A DNA stretch of 64,000 nucleotides from an uncultured Prevotellaceae bacterium (GTDB lineage Bacteria; Bacteroidota; Bacteroidia; Bacteroidales; Muribaculaceae): the NCBI GenBank assembly GCA_937898675.1, contig CALEJB010000009.1:32229-96228 (forward strand), written 5' to 3'. A program made the position numbers and the translations under genes. The notes under the pieces are model-generated. The model was not told the origin of the DNA and did not search any database. It worked only from the letters and a program-made list of their open reading frames with translations. Shown one piece after another: positions 16,689 through 25,928 of the stretch. Within the stretch, counting starts at the first letter, position 1, and each line of letters starts with the position of its first letter.

Positions 16689-18071
16689 ATGAAAGACTTT
16701 GACTCACTATACTTTGTCGGTGCCGGAGGCATCGGGATGGCAGCCCTGGAGCGCTATTTTCTGGCCCAGGGCAAGCGCATCGCCGGCTATGACCTCACGC
16801 CCAGCGACCTCACCAGGGCACTGGAGCAGGAGGGCGTGCACATCGACTACGACGAGGACCCCGCGCTCATTCCCGACTACTGCCGTGACCCCGGGCGCAC
16901 ACTGGTGGTCTATACCCCCGCCGTGCCCGACAGCCACAAGGGCCTTGCCTACTTTCGCGCGGCAGGCTTTGAAGTCGTCAAGCGCGCCGCGCTGCTGGGC
17001 GTGGTCACCCGCGGCAGCAAGGGCCTGTGCTTTGCGGGCACCCACGGCAAGACCACCACATCGAGCATGGCGGCCCACATTCTGCAGAGCGGCGGCACGG
17101 GCTGCAACGCCTTTTTGGGCGGTGTGCTGCGCAACTACGGCAGCAACTTCCTGCTGTCGCCCCACAGCCCGTTCTCGGTCATCGAGGCCGACGAGTTTGA
17201 CCGCTCGTTCCACCACCTGCAGCCCTATATCGCCGTCGTCACCTCGACCGACCCCGACCATCTGGACATCTACGGCACGCCCGAGAAATACCTCGAGGGC
17301 TTTGCCCACTTCACCAGCCTCATCCGCCCCGGCGGCGCGCTGGTGGTCCACACCGGGCTGGCGCTCAAGCCCCGCGTGCAGCAGGGGGTGAAGACCTATA
17401 CCTACAGCCGCGACGAGGGCGACTTCCATGCCGCCAACATCCGCAAGGGCGACGGCAACATCACATTTGACCTGGTGACGCCGTGGGAGACCGTGGCCGA
17501 CATCGCCCTGGGCGTGCCCGTGGACATCAACATCGAGAACGCCGTGGCGGCGATGGCGGCCTGCCGGCTGGTGGACACCCCTCCCCAGGTGATGCGCGAG
17601 ACCATGGCCACGTTCATGGGCCCCAAGCGCCGCTTTGAGTTCTGGCTCAAGGAACCGGGACGGCAGGGCAGGGTGATGATCGACGACTATGCCCACCACC
17701 CCGACGAGCTGCGGGCAAGCATCTCCAGCGTGCGCGACCTGTACCGTGGGCGGCCCTTGACGGTTATCTTCCAGCCGCACCTCTACAGCCGCACCCGCGA
17801 CTTCGCAAGTGACTTTGCGTCAGCACTTTCGCTGGCCGACGAGGTCATCATGCTGCCCATCTATCCCGCGCGCGAACTGCCGATTCCGGGAGTGGACAGC
17901 GAAATGATTCTGAATCAGGTCACTACATCAAAAAAATGCATTTACACCAAAGAAGATTTGATTAAATCAATAAAATTTAGTAATTTTGGCGTTTTATTGA
18001 CAGCGGGTGCTGGTGACATTGCCAATCTGCTGCCACAGATATGCGATGAATACAAGAAACAACAGCGTTGA
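16689..18071 (+). CDS. murC: UDP-MurNAc:L-alanine ligase
   Basis: Starts the stem peptide by adding L-alanine to UDP-MurNAc. The 460-residue protein has FVGAGGIGMAAL at the N-terminus, the ATP loop FAGTHGKTTTSSM near residue 115-127, IEADEFDRSF, the DPDHLDIY segment, IDDYAHHPDEL and FQPHLYSRT. The last ~80 bases of coding sequence (about 17920-18000) are strikingly AT-rich compared with the rest of the gene, although the reading frame is intact and the protein end (LLTAGAGDI) is conserved. It is 18 bases before the ftsQ-like gene. Confidence 0.96.
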   Translation: MKDFDSLYFVGAGGIGMAALERYFLAQGKRIAGYDLTPSDLTRALEQEGVHIDYDEDPALIPDYCRDPGRTLVVYTPAVPDSHKGLAYFRAAGFEVVKRAALLGVVTRGSKGLCFAGTHGKTTTSSMAAHILQSGGTGCNAFLGGVLRNYGSNFLLSPHSPFSVIEADEFDRSFHHLQPYIAVVTSTDPDHLDIYGTPEKYLEGFAHFTSLIRPGGALVVHTGLALKPRVQQGVKTYTYSRDEGDFHAANIRKGDGNITFDLVTPWETVADIALGVPVDINIENAVAAMAACRLVDTPPQVMRETMATFMGPKRRFEFWLKEPGRQGRVMIDDYAHHPDELRASISSVRDLYRGRPLTVIFQPHLYSRTRDFASDFASALSLADEVIMLPIYPARELPIPGVDSEMILNQVTTSKKCIYTKEDLIKSIKFSNFGVLLTAGAGDIANLLPQICDEYKKQQR

Positions 18072-18089
18072 CGCGCCGTTGTCAATCGT

Positions 18090-18932
18090 GTGACATTGAA
18101 GTTGAAACGACTGATACAAAATATCATCCTGCTCGTGATGGCGGTTGCGCTCGCCACAGGTGTGCTGTGGGCGCGCAACAAGGCCAAGGGCGAGCTGTGC
18201 TCGGCCATCGACGTGATTGTCGTCAATGGCGACAGCACGTCGTTTGTCACCCCCAAGGGTGTCCTCGAGGACCTCAAGCTCAAGGGCATCAGCGTCGTGG
18301 GCAAGCGCATGGGCGACATCGACGCCGGCTACATCGAGCAACAGCTCAGGATGTCGCCCTATCTGGAGAGCGCCGACTGCATCAAGTGCCAGGACGGCAA
18401 GGTGCTCATCAAGGTGAGCCAGCTGGTCCCGGTCATCAGGATATTTGACGGCGACAACTCCTACTATGTCAACCGCGTGGGCAAGCGCATGGAGGCATCG
18501 CTGCTCTACCACTGCGACGTGCCGGTGGTGAGCGGGCACTTCAACAAGCAGTACCCGCCCACCAGGCTCCTGCCCCTCATCGCCTATGTCGAGAGCGACA
18601 CGCTGCTCTCGTCGCTGGTGACCATGTACTGCGTGCGCGACACCAACAACATCATCCTGGTGCCCTCTATCGGCGGACACGTCGTGAACATGGGCAATGC
18701 CGACGGCTTTGAGGGCAAGTTTGCCAAGCTCAAGCTCTTCTACAGCCAGGTGATGCCCGCGCGCGGGTGGCAGGCCTACGACACCATCTCGGTGAAGTGG
18801 AACCACCAGGTGGTCGCCACCAGGCGCATCAAGGCGGTGAAGCAGGAAGTGCAAATCGACGACACCGACGACACCGAGGTCCCCGATGCCGGCACCATGT
18901 CCACCGCCACCGTCGATAATAATGGGAATTAA
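18090..18932 (+). CDS. ftsQ: FtsQ-like cell division protein
   Basis: A 280-residue bitopic protein: short basic N-terminus, one membrane segment at about 9-28, and a periplasmic part with a POTRA-like start (VVNGDSTSFVTPKGVLEDLK) and a beta domain. Sequence similarity to model FtsQ is low, but position between murC and ftsA and the topology fit. It probably links FtsL to FtsA-FtsZ. The start codon is GTG; there is no ATG nearby in frame. An acidic, low-complexity C-terminal tail (DDTDDTEVPDAGT) follows the folded part. Confidence 0.85.
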   Translation: MTLKLKRLIQNIILLVMAVALATGVLWARNKAKGELCSAIDVIVVNGDSTSFVTPKGVLEDLKLKGISVVGKRMGDIDAGYIEQQLRMSPYLESADCIKCQDGKVLIKVSQLVPVIRIFDGDNSYYVNRVGKRMEASLLYHCDVPVVSGHFNKQYPPTRLLPLIAYVESDTLLSSLVTMYCVRDTNNIILVPSIGGHVVNMGNADGFEGKFAKLKLFYSQVMPARGWQAYDTISVKWNHQVVATRRIKAVKQEVQIDDTDDTEVPDAGTMSTATVDNNGN

Positions 18933-18983
18933 CCAATAAAAAAAATCATATAAAAGAACAAAAAATATTTATCAACTCAGTTT

Positions 18984-20294
18984 ATGGAAAAGAACCAGTA
19001 CATTGTAGCACTTGAGATCGGAAGTTCCAAGATTGTTGGAGCCATCGCCGAGAAGACCCCGGCGGGATACCTGAACGTGAAGCATCTGCTTGAAGAGAAA
19101 CATATCAACAGCGTGAGATATGGCATCGTGCAAAATGTCGAGAACATCAAGACCAGCGTGAGCCGCATCCTGCGCCAGCTCGAGAGCATGGTTGACGGCC
19201 GCATTTCCAAGGTTTACATGGGCGTGAGCGGCAGGTCGCTGCACAGCGTGGGCAACGAGGTGAGCCGCAGCATCGGCACCTCCGAGGCCATCACCCGTGA
19301 CCTCATCAACCGCATCCTCAGCGACGCCACCAGCTCGCCCATCAAGGACCACGACACCATCGACGTGGTGCCCAGCGCCTACTATGTGGACAAAGCGCTC
19401 ACAACCACTCCCGTCGGCCAGTATGGCTCGTCTATCAGGATGATCGTCAACCTCATTGTCGCCAAGCCCAAGCTCATGGCCAACCTCAACCGCCTGATGA
19501 CCTTTGGCGTCAATGTCAAGGACTATATCGTCACCCCGCTCGCCGTGGGCGAGAAGATTCTCACCGACAACGAGCGCATGCTGGGCTGCATGCTCGTGGA
19601 CATGGGCGCCGAGACCACCTCGGTCACCATCTACAAGAACGGCGCGCTCAAGTACGTCAACACCCTGCCGCTGGGCGGACGCAACCTCACCCGCGACCTC
19701 GTGAACGGCCTGAGCGTCATCGAGGAGATTGCCGAGAACGTCAAGAAGAACATCAACAATCCGCTTGACCCCGCCACCGTGAGCAATGTGGTGATTGAGG
19801 GCATCAAGAGCCGCGAGGCCTCGGAGTACATCTCGGCACGCATGGGCGAAATCATCGCCAACATCAACCAGCAGCTCGTCAACGCCGGCATGACCTGCGA
19901 CGATGTCAAGAAAATCGTCCTCATCGGCGGTTGCGCCAACATGGGCGGCATACAGCAGAAGCTCGCCGAGACGCTCAACATCGGCGTCAGGCTGGGACAA
20001 AACCCCTCGTCGCTCAACGTCATGTCACCCGAGCACAACAGGCTCGAGTACATCCAGATGTTCTCGCTGCTGGCCGCCGCTGCCGACAAGATCGACGCCA
20101 ACGACAGCTGCGTGGAAATGAACACCTATGACGACGGTCCGGGCATCAACATCCCGCAGCCCGAACCCGAGCCCGAGCGCAAGCCCGAGCCCGAACGCAA
20201 GCCCGAGCCCGCCCGCAAGAAGAAAAGCCGGTTTGCCAGCTGGCTCGACAAGGTCAACAGCATCATGTCCGAAGACGACGACAACGACCAGTAA
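18984..20294 (+). CDS. ftsA: Cell division protein FtsA
   Basis: Actin-like ATPase that tethers FtsZ to the membrane. The 436-residue protein begins with the ATPase fold (YIVALEIGSSKIVGAIAE), has LVDMGAETTSVTIYKNG in the phosphate-2 region, and KIVLIGGCANMGGI in the adenosine region. The end is a proline/glutamate/arginine repeat (residues 393-412) followed by a basic amphipathic helix (KKKSRFASWLDKVNSIM) that should bind membrane, then an acidic tip. It is 51 bases after ftsQ and 49 before ftsZ. Confidence 0.96.
   Translation: MEKNQYIVALEIGSSKIVGAIAEKTPAGYLNVKHLLEEKHINSVRYGIVQNVENIKTSVSRILRQLESMVDGRISKVYMGVSGRSLHSVGNEVSRSIGTSEAITRDLINRILSDATSSPIKDHDTIDVVPSAYYVDKALTTTPVGQYGSSIRMIVNLIVAKPKLMANLNRLMTFGVNVKDYIVTPLAVGEKILTDNERMLGCMLVDMGAETTSVTIYKNGALKYVNTLPLGGRNLTRDLVNGLSVIEEIAENVKKNINNPLDPATVSNVVIEGIKSREASEYISARMGEIIANINQQLVNAGMTCDDVKKIVLIGGCANMGGIQQKLAETLNIGVRLGQNPSSLNVMSPEHNRLEYIQMFSLLAAAADKIDANDSCVEMNTYDDGPGINIPQPEPEPERKPEPERKPEPARKKKSRFASWLDKVNSIMSEDDDNDQ
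20160..20219 (+). repeat. In-frame tandem repeat in the ftsA tail
   Basis: Roughly three 18-base units encode PEPERK, PEPERK and PEPARK, with two extra bases-triplets in the first unit. They form a charged linker before the membrane-binding helix. Copy number could vary between strains. Confidence 0.75.
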
Positions 20295-20343
20295 ACAACG
20301 CATATAACTTCACTCTGACAACAAAAACCAAATACATCACAAT

Positions 20344-21741
20344 ATGCAAGACGGAAGTATCAATTTCAGCGGAATCGCCCGCGACGAGCATGAGCCCGGC
20401 ATGGACATCATGTCAAAGGTGGGCGAGAACCCCGGGTTCCAGGAGGAGACCAAGTTGCCCACCATCATCAAGGTGATGGGCGTGGGCGGCGGCGGCAACA
20501 ACGCCATCAACCACATGTATCAGCAGAACATCGAGGGCGTGTCCTTTGTCGTGCTCAACACCGACCGCCAGCAACTCAACGAGTCGCCCGTCCCCAACCG
20601 CGTGCTGCTGGGCCCCAACACCACCCACGGATTGGGCGCAGGCAATGTGCCCGAGACCGCCAAGCGCGCCGCCGAGGAGAGCGAGGCCGAAATCGCACAG
20701 TTGTTTGACGACGACACCAAGATGGTGTTCATCACCGCCGGCATGGGCGGCGGCACCGGCACCGGCGCCGCACCTGTGGTGGCCCGCATCGCCCAGCAAA
20801 AGGGCGTGCTCACCATCGGCATCGTCACCATCCCCTTCCTGTTCGAGGGCCAGAAAAAGATCCTCAAGGCGCTCTCCGGTGCCGAGGAGATGGGCAAGTA
20901 TGTCGACGCGCTGCTCATCATCAACAACCAGCGCCTCAACGAGATTTACAGCGACCTTGACTTTACCAACGCATTCGGCAAGGCCGACGACACGCTCACC
21001 ATCGCGGCCCGCAGCATCAGCGACCTGATTACCGTGCGCGGTGTCATCAACCTTGACTTCAACGACGTGAACACCACGCTGCGCAATGGCGGCGCCGCCA
21101 TCATCAGCTCGGGTTACGGCAAGGGCGAGCGCCGCGTGACCAAGGCCATCGAGGACGCCCTGGAGTCGCCGCTGTTGAAGAACCGCGACGTCTATGGCTC
21201 GCACCGCGTGCTCATGAATGTTTACTTCAACCCCAACAGCGGCCAGCCGCTGCTCATGAAGGAGCTTGACGAGATCCAGGAGTTCATGGCCCAGTTCTCG
21301 GAGGAGGTCGATGTCATCTGGGGTACGGCCCACGACACCACCCTCGAGGAGGAAATCAAGGTGACTGTGCTCGCTGCCGGATTCAACGTGTCGCTCGACA
21401 AGGAGGCTCCCGTCAGGGAGGTGTCTATCCGCCGCCAGCCCGAGGCCGCTGCCGCCAAGTCGGACGAGGAGAAACTCAAGGATGTGTACGGCGGCGAGGC
21501 CATGACCGGCTACAACCGCACCGTGCAGCGCGCCAAGTTTGTCGTCCTTGAGTCCGTTGCCATGGACGACGACGATGTGATTGACATGCTCGAGAACACG
21601 CCCACCTTCAAGCGCAAGCCCGAGCTGCGCACCGAGATTAACGAGCGCATGGCCAATTCATCGGGCCGCACCCCCGAGGTGCCCAAGCCCTTGAAGCCTG
21701 CCGGCGAGAGCGGCCCCGCCACCATCTCGTGGGACGAATAA
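20344..21741 (+). CDS. ftsZ: Cell division protein FtsZ
   Basis: Tubulin-like GTPase that forms the division ring. The 465-residue protein shows MGVGGGGNNAINHM, the tubulin signature GGGTGTGAAPVVAR, and the NLDFNDV T7 loop. The variable C-terminal linker contains a segment (MLENTPTFKRKPEL) also seen in Bacteroidetes FtsZ. The extreme C-terminus reads GPATISWDE, which is not the canonical conserved tail known to bind FtsA, so partner binding may use a different sequence. It is 49 bases after ftsA. Confidence 0.97.
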   Translation: MQDGSINFSGIARDEHEPGMDIMSKVGENPGFQEETKLPTIIKVMGVGGGGNNAINHMYQQNIEGVSFVVLNTDRQQLNESPVPNRVLLGPNTTHGLGAGNVPETAKRAAEESEAEIAQLFDDDTKMVFITAGMGGGTGTGAAPVVARIAQQKGVLTIGIVTIPFLFEGQKKILKALSGAEEMGKYVDALLIINNQRLNEIYSDLDFTNAFGKADDTLTIAARSISDLITVRGVINLDFNDVNTTLRNGGAAIISSGYGKGERRVTKAIEDALESPLLKNRDVYGSHRVLMNVYFNPNSGQPLLMKELDEIQEFMAQFSEEVDVIWGTAHDTTLEEEIKVTVLAAGFNVSLDKEAPVREVSIRRQPEAAAAKSDEEKLKDVYGGEAMTGYNRTVQRAKFVVLESVAMDDDDVIDMLENTPTFKRKPELRTEINERMANSSGRTPEVPKPLKPAGESGPATISWDE

Positions 21742-21789
21742 CCGCGCGCCGTTGTCATCCATAACCCCAAACAGAGAAAAACGAAGACA

Positions 21790-22236
21790 ATGATTTTTGA
21801 ACAAGTCAATGCAGGCATCAAGGAGGCCATGAAGGCCCACGACAAGGGACGCCTGGAGGCCCTGCGCGGCATCAAGGCCGAGCTGCTCATCGTCAAGACC
21901 GCCCCGGGCAACAATGGGGAAGTCACCGACGAGAACGCCCTCAAGGTCCTCATCCGCATGGCCAAGCAGCGCAAGGAGAGCGCCGCCATCTATGCCGGAC
22001 AGAACCGTCAGGACCTGGCCGATGTGGAACTCCTGCAGGCCGGCGTCATCGAGGAGTTCCTTCCCAAGCAGTTGAGCGACGAGGAACTCACCGCCCAGCT
22101 CCAGGCCATTATCGCCCAGACCGGCGCCGCCGGCATGAAGGACATGGGCAAGGTGATGGGCATCGCCGCCAAGCAGCTGGCGGGCCGCGCCGACGGCCGC
22201 GCCATCTCGGCAAAGGTCAAGGAACTGCTTGCCTGA
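21790..22236 (+). CDS. GatB/YqeY domain protein
   Basis: A 148-residue soluble protein made of the YqeY helical domain, which is related to the tail domain of the GatB amidotransferase subunit. Visible signatures are the N-terminal helix with AMKAHDKGRLEALRGIKAEL, the central EEFLPKQLSDEEL, and the end MGIAAKQLAGRADGRAIS. Its biochemical role is not settled; a link to aminoacyl-tRNA handling is suggested by the GatB relation and by serS next to it. It lies 48 bases after ftsZ. Confidence 0.88.
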   Translation: MIFEQVNAGIKEAMKAHDKGRLEALRGIKAELLIVKTAPGNNGEVTDENALKVLIRMAKQRKESAAIYAGQNRQDLADVELLQAGVIEEFLPKQLSDEELTAQLQAIIAQTGAAGMKDMGKVMGIAAKQLAGRADGRAISAKVKELLA

Positions 22237-22278
22237 CACTGGCTTGTGGAAATCTAACCGCATTATTGACCCAGATAA

Positions 22279-23550
22279 ATGTTAACGCTACAACTCATCA
22301 ACCAGGACCCCGAGCAGGTGATTAGCCGCCTTGCCGTCAAGCACTTTGACGCACGCGAGCCCATCATGGCCATCGTGGACCTGGACAAGCAGCGCCGCGC
22401 CCTGCAAAAGCAGCGCGACGACAACGCCTCGCAGCTCAACAAGATGGCCGCCGGCATCGGTGCCCTCATGAAGCAGGGCAAGCGCGACGAGGCCCAGGCC
22501 GTCAAGGCCGAGGTGGCCACGCTCAAGGCTGCCAACAAGGAGATTGACGACAACCTCAAGGCTGCCGAGGACAAGATTACCGAAATACTGCTGAGCATCC
22601 CCAACGTGCCCTGCAGCGCCGTGCCCGAGGGCAAGACCGCCGCCGACAACATCGTCGAGAAGACGGGCGGCCCCATGCCCGACCTCGGCGACGACGCGCT
22701 GCCCCATTGGGAGCTCGCCAAGAAGTACAACCTCATCGACTTTGACCTGGGCGTCAAGATCACCGGCGCCGGGTTCCCCGTTTACATCGGCAAGGGCGCA
22801 CGCCTGCAGCGCGCGCTCGTGCAGTTCTTCCTCGACGAGGCCGGCAAGGCCGGCTATGTGGAGATTGAGCCGCCCTATGTGGTCAACGAGGCGTCGGGCC
22901 TGGGCACCGGCCAGCTGCCCGACAAGGAGGGACAGATGTACCACTGCCAGGTGGACAACTTCTACCTCATCCCCACCGCCGAGGTGCCCGTCACCAACAT
23001 GTACCGCGACGTCATCATCCCCCAGGACGAACTGCCCAAGATGAACTGCGCCTTCACGGCATGCTTCCGCCGCGAGGCCGGCTCCTACGGCAAGGACGTG
23101 CGCGGCTTGAACCGCCTGCACCAGTTCGACAAGGTCGAGATTGTCCGCATCGAGAAACCCGAGAATTCCTATGCCGCCCTCGAGCAGATGAAGGACCACG
23201 TGCAGGGCTTGCTCGACAAGCTGGGCTTGCCCTGGCACATCCTGCGCCTGTGCGGCGGCGACATGAGCTTCACCAGCGCCATCACCTTTGACTTTGAGGT
23301 ATGGTCGGGTGCCCAGGAGCGCTGGCTCGAGGTGAGCAGTGTATCCAACTTCGAGACCTATCAGGCCAACCGCCTCAAGTGCCGCTACCGCGGCGACGAC
23401 AAGAAGACGCACCTGTGCCACACGCTCAACGGCTCGGCGCTTGCGCTTCCGCGCATCGTTGCCGCGCTGCTCGAGAACAACCAGACGCCCCAGGGCATCC
23501 GCGTTCCCGAGTGCCTGCAGCGCTACACGGGCTTTGACCTCATCAACTGA
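22279..23550 (+). CDS. serS: Seryl-tRNA synthetase
   Basis: Charges tRNA-Ser. The 423-residue class II enzyme has the N-terminal coiled-coil arm (about 30-105, rich in lysine, glutamate and alanine), motif 2 in TACFRREAGSYGKDVRGLNR, the TAEVPVTN serine-site strand and motif 3 in TLNGSALALPRIVAALLEN. It ends the dcw-yqeY run and is followed by a clear terminator at 23567-23600. Confidence 0.97.
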   Translation: MLTLQLINQDPEQVISRLAVKHFDAREPIMAIVDLDKQRRALQKQRDDNASQLNKMAAGIGALMKQGKRDEAQAVKAEVATLKAANKEIDDNLKAAEDKITEILLSIPNVPCSAVPEGKTAADNIVEKTGGPMPDLGDDALPHWELAKKYNLIDFDLGVKITGAGFPVYIGKGARLQRALVQFFLDEAGKAGYVEIEPPYVVNEASGLGTGQLPDKEGQMYHCQVDNFYLIPTAEVPVTNMYRDVIIPQDELPKMNCAFTACFRREAGSYGKDVRGLNRLHQFDKVEIVRIEKPENSYAALEQMKDHVQGLLDKLGLPWHILRLCGGDMSFTSAITFDFEVWSGAQERWLEVSSVSNFETYQANRLKCRYRGDDKKTHLCHTLNGSALALPRIVAALLENNQTPQGIRVPECLQRYTGFDLIN

Positions 23551-23566
23551 TTGAATTAACCATCAC

Positions 23567-23600
23567 GAAAGGCGCGCTCCACTGTCGCGCCTTTCTTTTC
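23567..23600 (+). terminator. Intrinsic terminator after serS
   Basis: A 10-bp perfect stem (23567-23576 and 23586-23595) with a 9-base loop, followed by TTTTC. It ends the long dcw-serS transcript unit. Confidence 0.85.
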
Positions 23601-23616
23601 TCAATTGTGACCACCC

Positions 23617-24645
23617 ATGCAGCAGCGACGCGCTTTTCTCGACTATCTCAAGTTCATCGCCATGTTCCTCGTGGTGGTTTACCACACGCCGCCGCGCTAC
23701 GACAAGGCCCAGGAGGCCGCCCTGTTCAACCTGGGCGCCCCGGTTTTCTTTTTTGCGGCGGGCTATCTGTTCAACATCGCGCGCCAGCGGGTTTTTTGGG
23801 CCTTTGTCAAGCACCGCGCCCGCCAGTTGCTTGTGCCTTACGCCACCTTTTTCATCGTCTTTTACCTGCTGTGGCTGCTGGTTGGCCGCCGCATGGCGGG
23901 TCCCGACGAGATGGCCATCGACACCCTCACGCCCGTGTGGCAGTTTGTCGAGGGCACGCCCGACGTGGTGCTCGGCACCTTTTGGTTCATCGCGGCGTTG
24001 TTCACCATGCAGGTCATCTATTGGCCCATTGCGTGGGTGTCAGCCCGTGTGAAGCTGCCCTGGCTGCCGCTGCTTGCCGCCCTGCTGCTCAGCCTGTCGC
24101 TGTTTGTCCTCCCCGATGTGCCCTGGCTGCGCTGCTGGAACATTGACAAGGCCTTGCTGTATTTGCCCCTATATGCCGTGGGCAATGCCGTGGGCAACCG
24201 CTGCCGCGGCTGTGAGGTGAAGTCCCCGTCGCCGGCCAGCTGGCTGTTGCGACTTGTCGCCGCCGCCGTCGGCCTGTCGTTTCTCATCTATGCCCCGCTC
24301 AACATGCGCCCCGACGTGGCCTATGTGCTCGCCCCCGAGGCGGTGCTGCTGTGCCTGCCGCTGTGTGTGGGCGTGTGCCGGTGGCTGGAGCGCCGTTGCG
24401 GCGCCAGCCGTGTCGCGCAGGTCGTTGCCGTCACGGGCATCACTTACCTGGCCGTGCAGAACTACATCATCGGCGTCATCAAGATTGCCGCCGAGCGCGT
24501 GATGGGCGCGGGCGCCCTTGACGACAAGGTGTGGCTCAAGGTCGTCATTGCCGCCGTTGTCATGGCGATTATCTATCCCATCGCCCTCTTTGTCGAGCGC
24601 CGCATGCCCTGGATGCTGGGCAAGGGCTATAAGCAATCCAAATAA
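23617..24645 (+). CDS. Membrane acyltransferase, acyltransferase 3 family
   Basis: A 342-residue polytopic membrane protein with about ten hydrophobic segments. The N-terminal LDYLKFIAMFLVVVYHT carries the conserved histidine of the acyltransferase 3 (OafA/NodX-like) family, and APVFFFAAGYLF follows as in that family. Members O-acylate polysaccharides, peptidoglycan or other extracytoplasmic glycans; the substrate here cannot be told. It stands alone between the serS terminator and a repeat-rich gap. Confidence 0.85.
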   Translation: MQQRRAFLDYLKFIAMFLVVVYHTPPRYDKAQEAALFNLGAPVFFFAAGYLFNIARQRVFWAFVKHRARQLLVPYATFFIVFYLLWLLVGRRMAGPDEMAIDTLTPVWQFVEGTPDVVLGTFWFIAALFTMQVIYWPIAWVSARVKLPWLPLLAALLLSLSLFVLPDVPWLRCWNIDKALLYLPLYAVGNAVGNRCRGCEVKSPSPASWLLRLVAAAVGLSFLIYAPLNMRPDVAYVLAPEAVLLCLPLCVGVCRWLERRCGASRVAQVVAVTGITYLAVQNYIIGVIKIAAERVMGAGALDDKVWLKVVIAAVVMAIIYPIALFVERRMPWMLGKGYKQSK

Positions 24646-24929
24646 AACCCTCGCGCGCGCACGCGTGTATATTAATAATGTGTGTTCGCTGTAGCGGTGC
24701 TTGCGTCGGCAGGGCGTGGCCCTCTGCAAGACCGAGGACTGCAATGCGGCAGGCGCCGTCGCAAATGTAGCGGCAGGCGCCGCCGTCCGCATGAGATAGC
24801 ACTGAAAGTGCGCCATGTGAGCGAAGCGCAACTGTAACCGAGGTTGAGCGAGCCAAAAGCTCGCGAGGCCCCGGACAGGCAACCACCCGCAAGGATGCGG
24901 GCTGAAAGTCCGCGATTTACTGGGGGATT
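24646..24929. repeat. Intergenic repeat cluster (copy B) with alternating purine-pyrimidine run
   Basis: The gap begins with an alternating CG/CA/TA stretch (24652-24672) of a type that can adopt Z-DNA. Next is a structured block (about 24680-24830) with two copies of a 13-base unit gcggcaggcgccg near 24736 and 24766. The last part (24866-24921) shares the gccccggacag and ctgaaagtc modules with 49227-49280 and 2421-2440. Its minus strand has an open frame that I judge to be spurious. No gene is supported here. Confidence 0.6.
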
Positions 24930-25922
24930 TTATTGCTCGTCTATATTGAAAATGTGCTGTGTAAACAAAATGGGAGGGTTGCCAATTAGTTGGATGTCAA
25001 ATTTCAAACTGCTGTTTAATGGTCCATCGGCACTATGAATCCTAAAACTAACTTGCCAACCTTCATCAAGCACCATCATTAGGGTCGTCTTTGAGTTACG
25101 TTTATATTCAAACTCGATTATACGGGAAGGCAATTTAATTTTAGGAACTCTTGCCCTTGGAACTTGCCCGTTAACTCTCTTGTTCAACGCGTTGCTGATA
25201 GCACTTTCAAGGTTAAACGCTTTAACGATGACAAGATTGTTGGCATCATCCTTGATAATCTTGTAGAAGGGATAACGACCAATCAAATAGCCCAACAATT
25301 TCTCGGGTATATCATCAAATTCATCGTTCAATCTCAATAACTCTTTCCTAAACGCATTAAGCACAGGAACATAAACGGATTCTTGTTTTTCAGGCACATC
25401 AGCCCAGAGCATATTAGGATTTTGTTGTTTATATTCCAGCAATTTGTCAAAAACTGGCTTGATTTCCTCAAAGTAAGCATTTGAGCAAGGATAGCCTAAC
25501 CAAGTTTCTCCAAAATCAATTGTCATTGACAAACGAGAATGCTTAACGGCCTCATGATTGTTTTTTGCACTGAAACCAACTTGCCACCGAGGTCTAATTT
25601 GATTTCTAGTAAAGATAACATCCCTTACATCACCGTTCTCGCCCTCTGCATCGGTAGCAATACGGATTTTCAACACATCGTTTGTGTTTACTTGATTAGA
25701 AAGACTAGGTTCAAGGACCAAAAGTGTTTCTATTGTCTTAACCGCCGCCCTGTCAAATGCGATTTTTGCCCTTTCTTTCTGAATATCATAACAATTTTTA
25801 GTGATATAATACTGTTCATCTTTTTCAAGAACCACATTCAGACCTTTTTCCAGCAGATATTGATAGTAATTTGTGGCAATGGCATATTCAAATGCTTTGC
25901 CGTTTTGAACTTGGGTTGGCAT
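24930..25922 (-). CDS. HaeIII-like type II restriction endonuclease
   Basis: A 330-residue protein directly behind a HaeIII-type methyltransferase, 6 bases downstream. The centre (GDVRDVIFTRN, then VGFSAKNNHEAVKHSRLS and IDFGETWLGYPCSNAYF) matches what I recall of the HaeIII endonuclease family, which cuts GGCC; the GDVRD and SAK parts could form a PD-(D/E)xK-like metal site (inference). Base composition is far more AT-rich than the flanking genes. The order methylase then endonuclease on one strand suits protection before cutting. The target is inferred from the partner. Confidence 0.85.
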   Translation of the reverse strand: MPTQVQNGKAFEYAIATNYYQYLLEKGLNVVLEKDEQYYITKNCYDIQKERAKIAFDRAAVKTIETLLVLEPSLSNQVNTNDVLKIRIATDAEGENGDVRDVIFTRNQIRPRWQVGFSAKNNHEAVKHSRLSMTIDFGETWLGYPCSNAYFEEIKPVFDKLLEYKQQNPNMLWADVPEKQESVYVPVLNAFRKELLRLNDEFDDIPEKLLGYLIGRYPFYKIIKDDANNLVIVKAFNLESAISNALNKRVNGQVPRARVPKIKLPSRIIEFEYKRNSKTTLMMVLDEGWQVSFRIHSADGPLNSSLKFDIQLIGNPPILFTQHIFNIDEQ

Positions 25923-25928
25923 AATTGG

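Noticed and set aside
24169..24892. Long minus-strand frames over the acyltransferase end and the repeat block
   Set aside because: They are shadows of the plus-strand gene and repeat DNA, without domain signatures.
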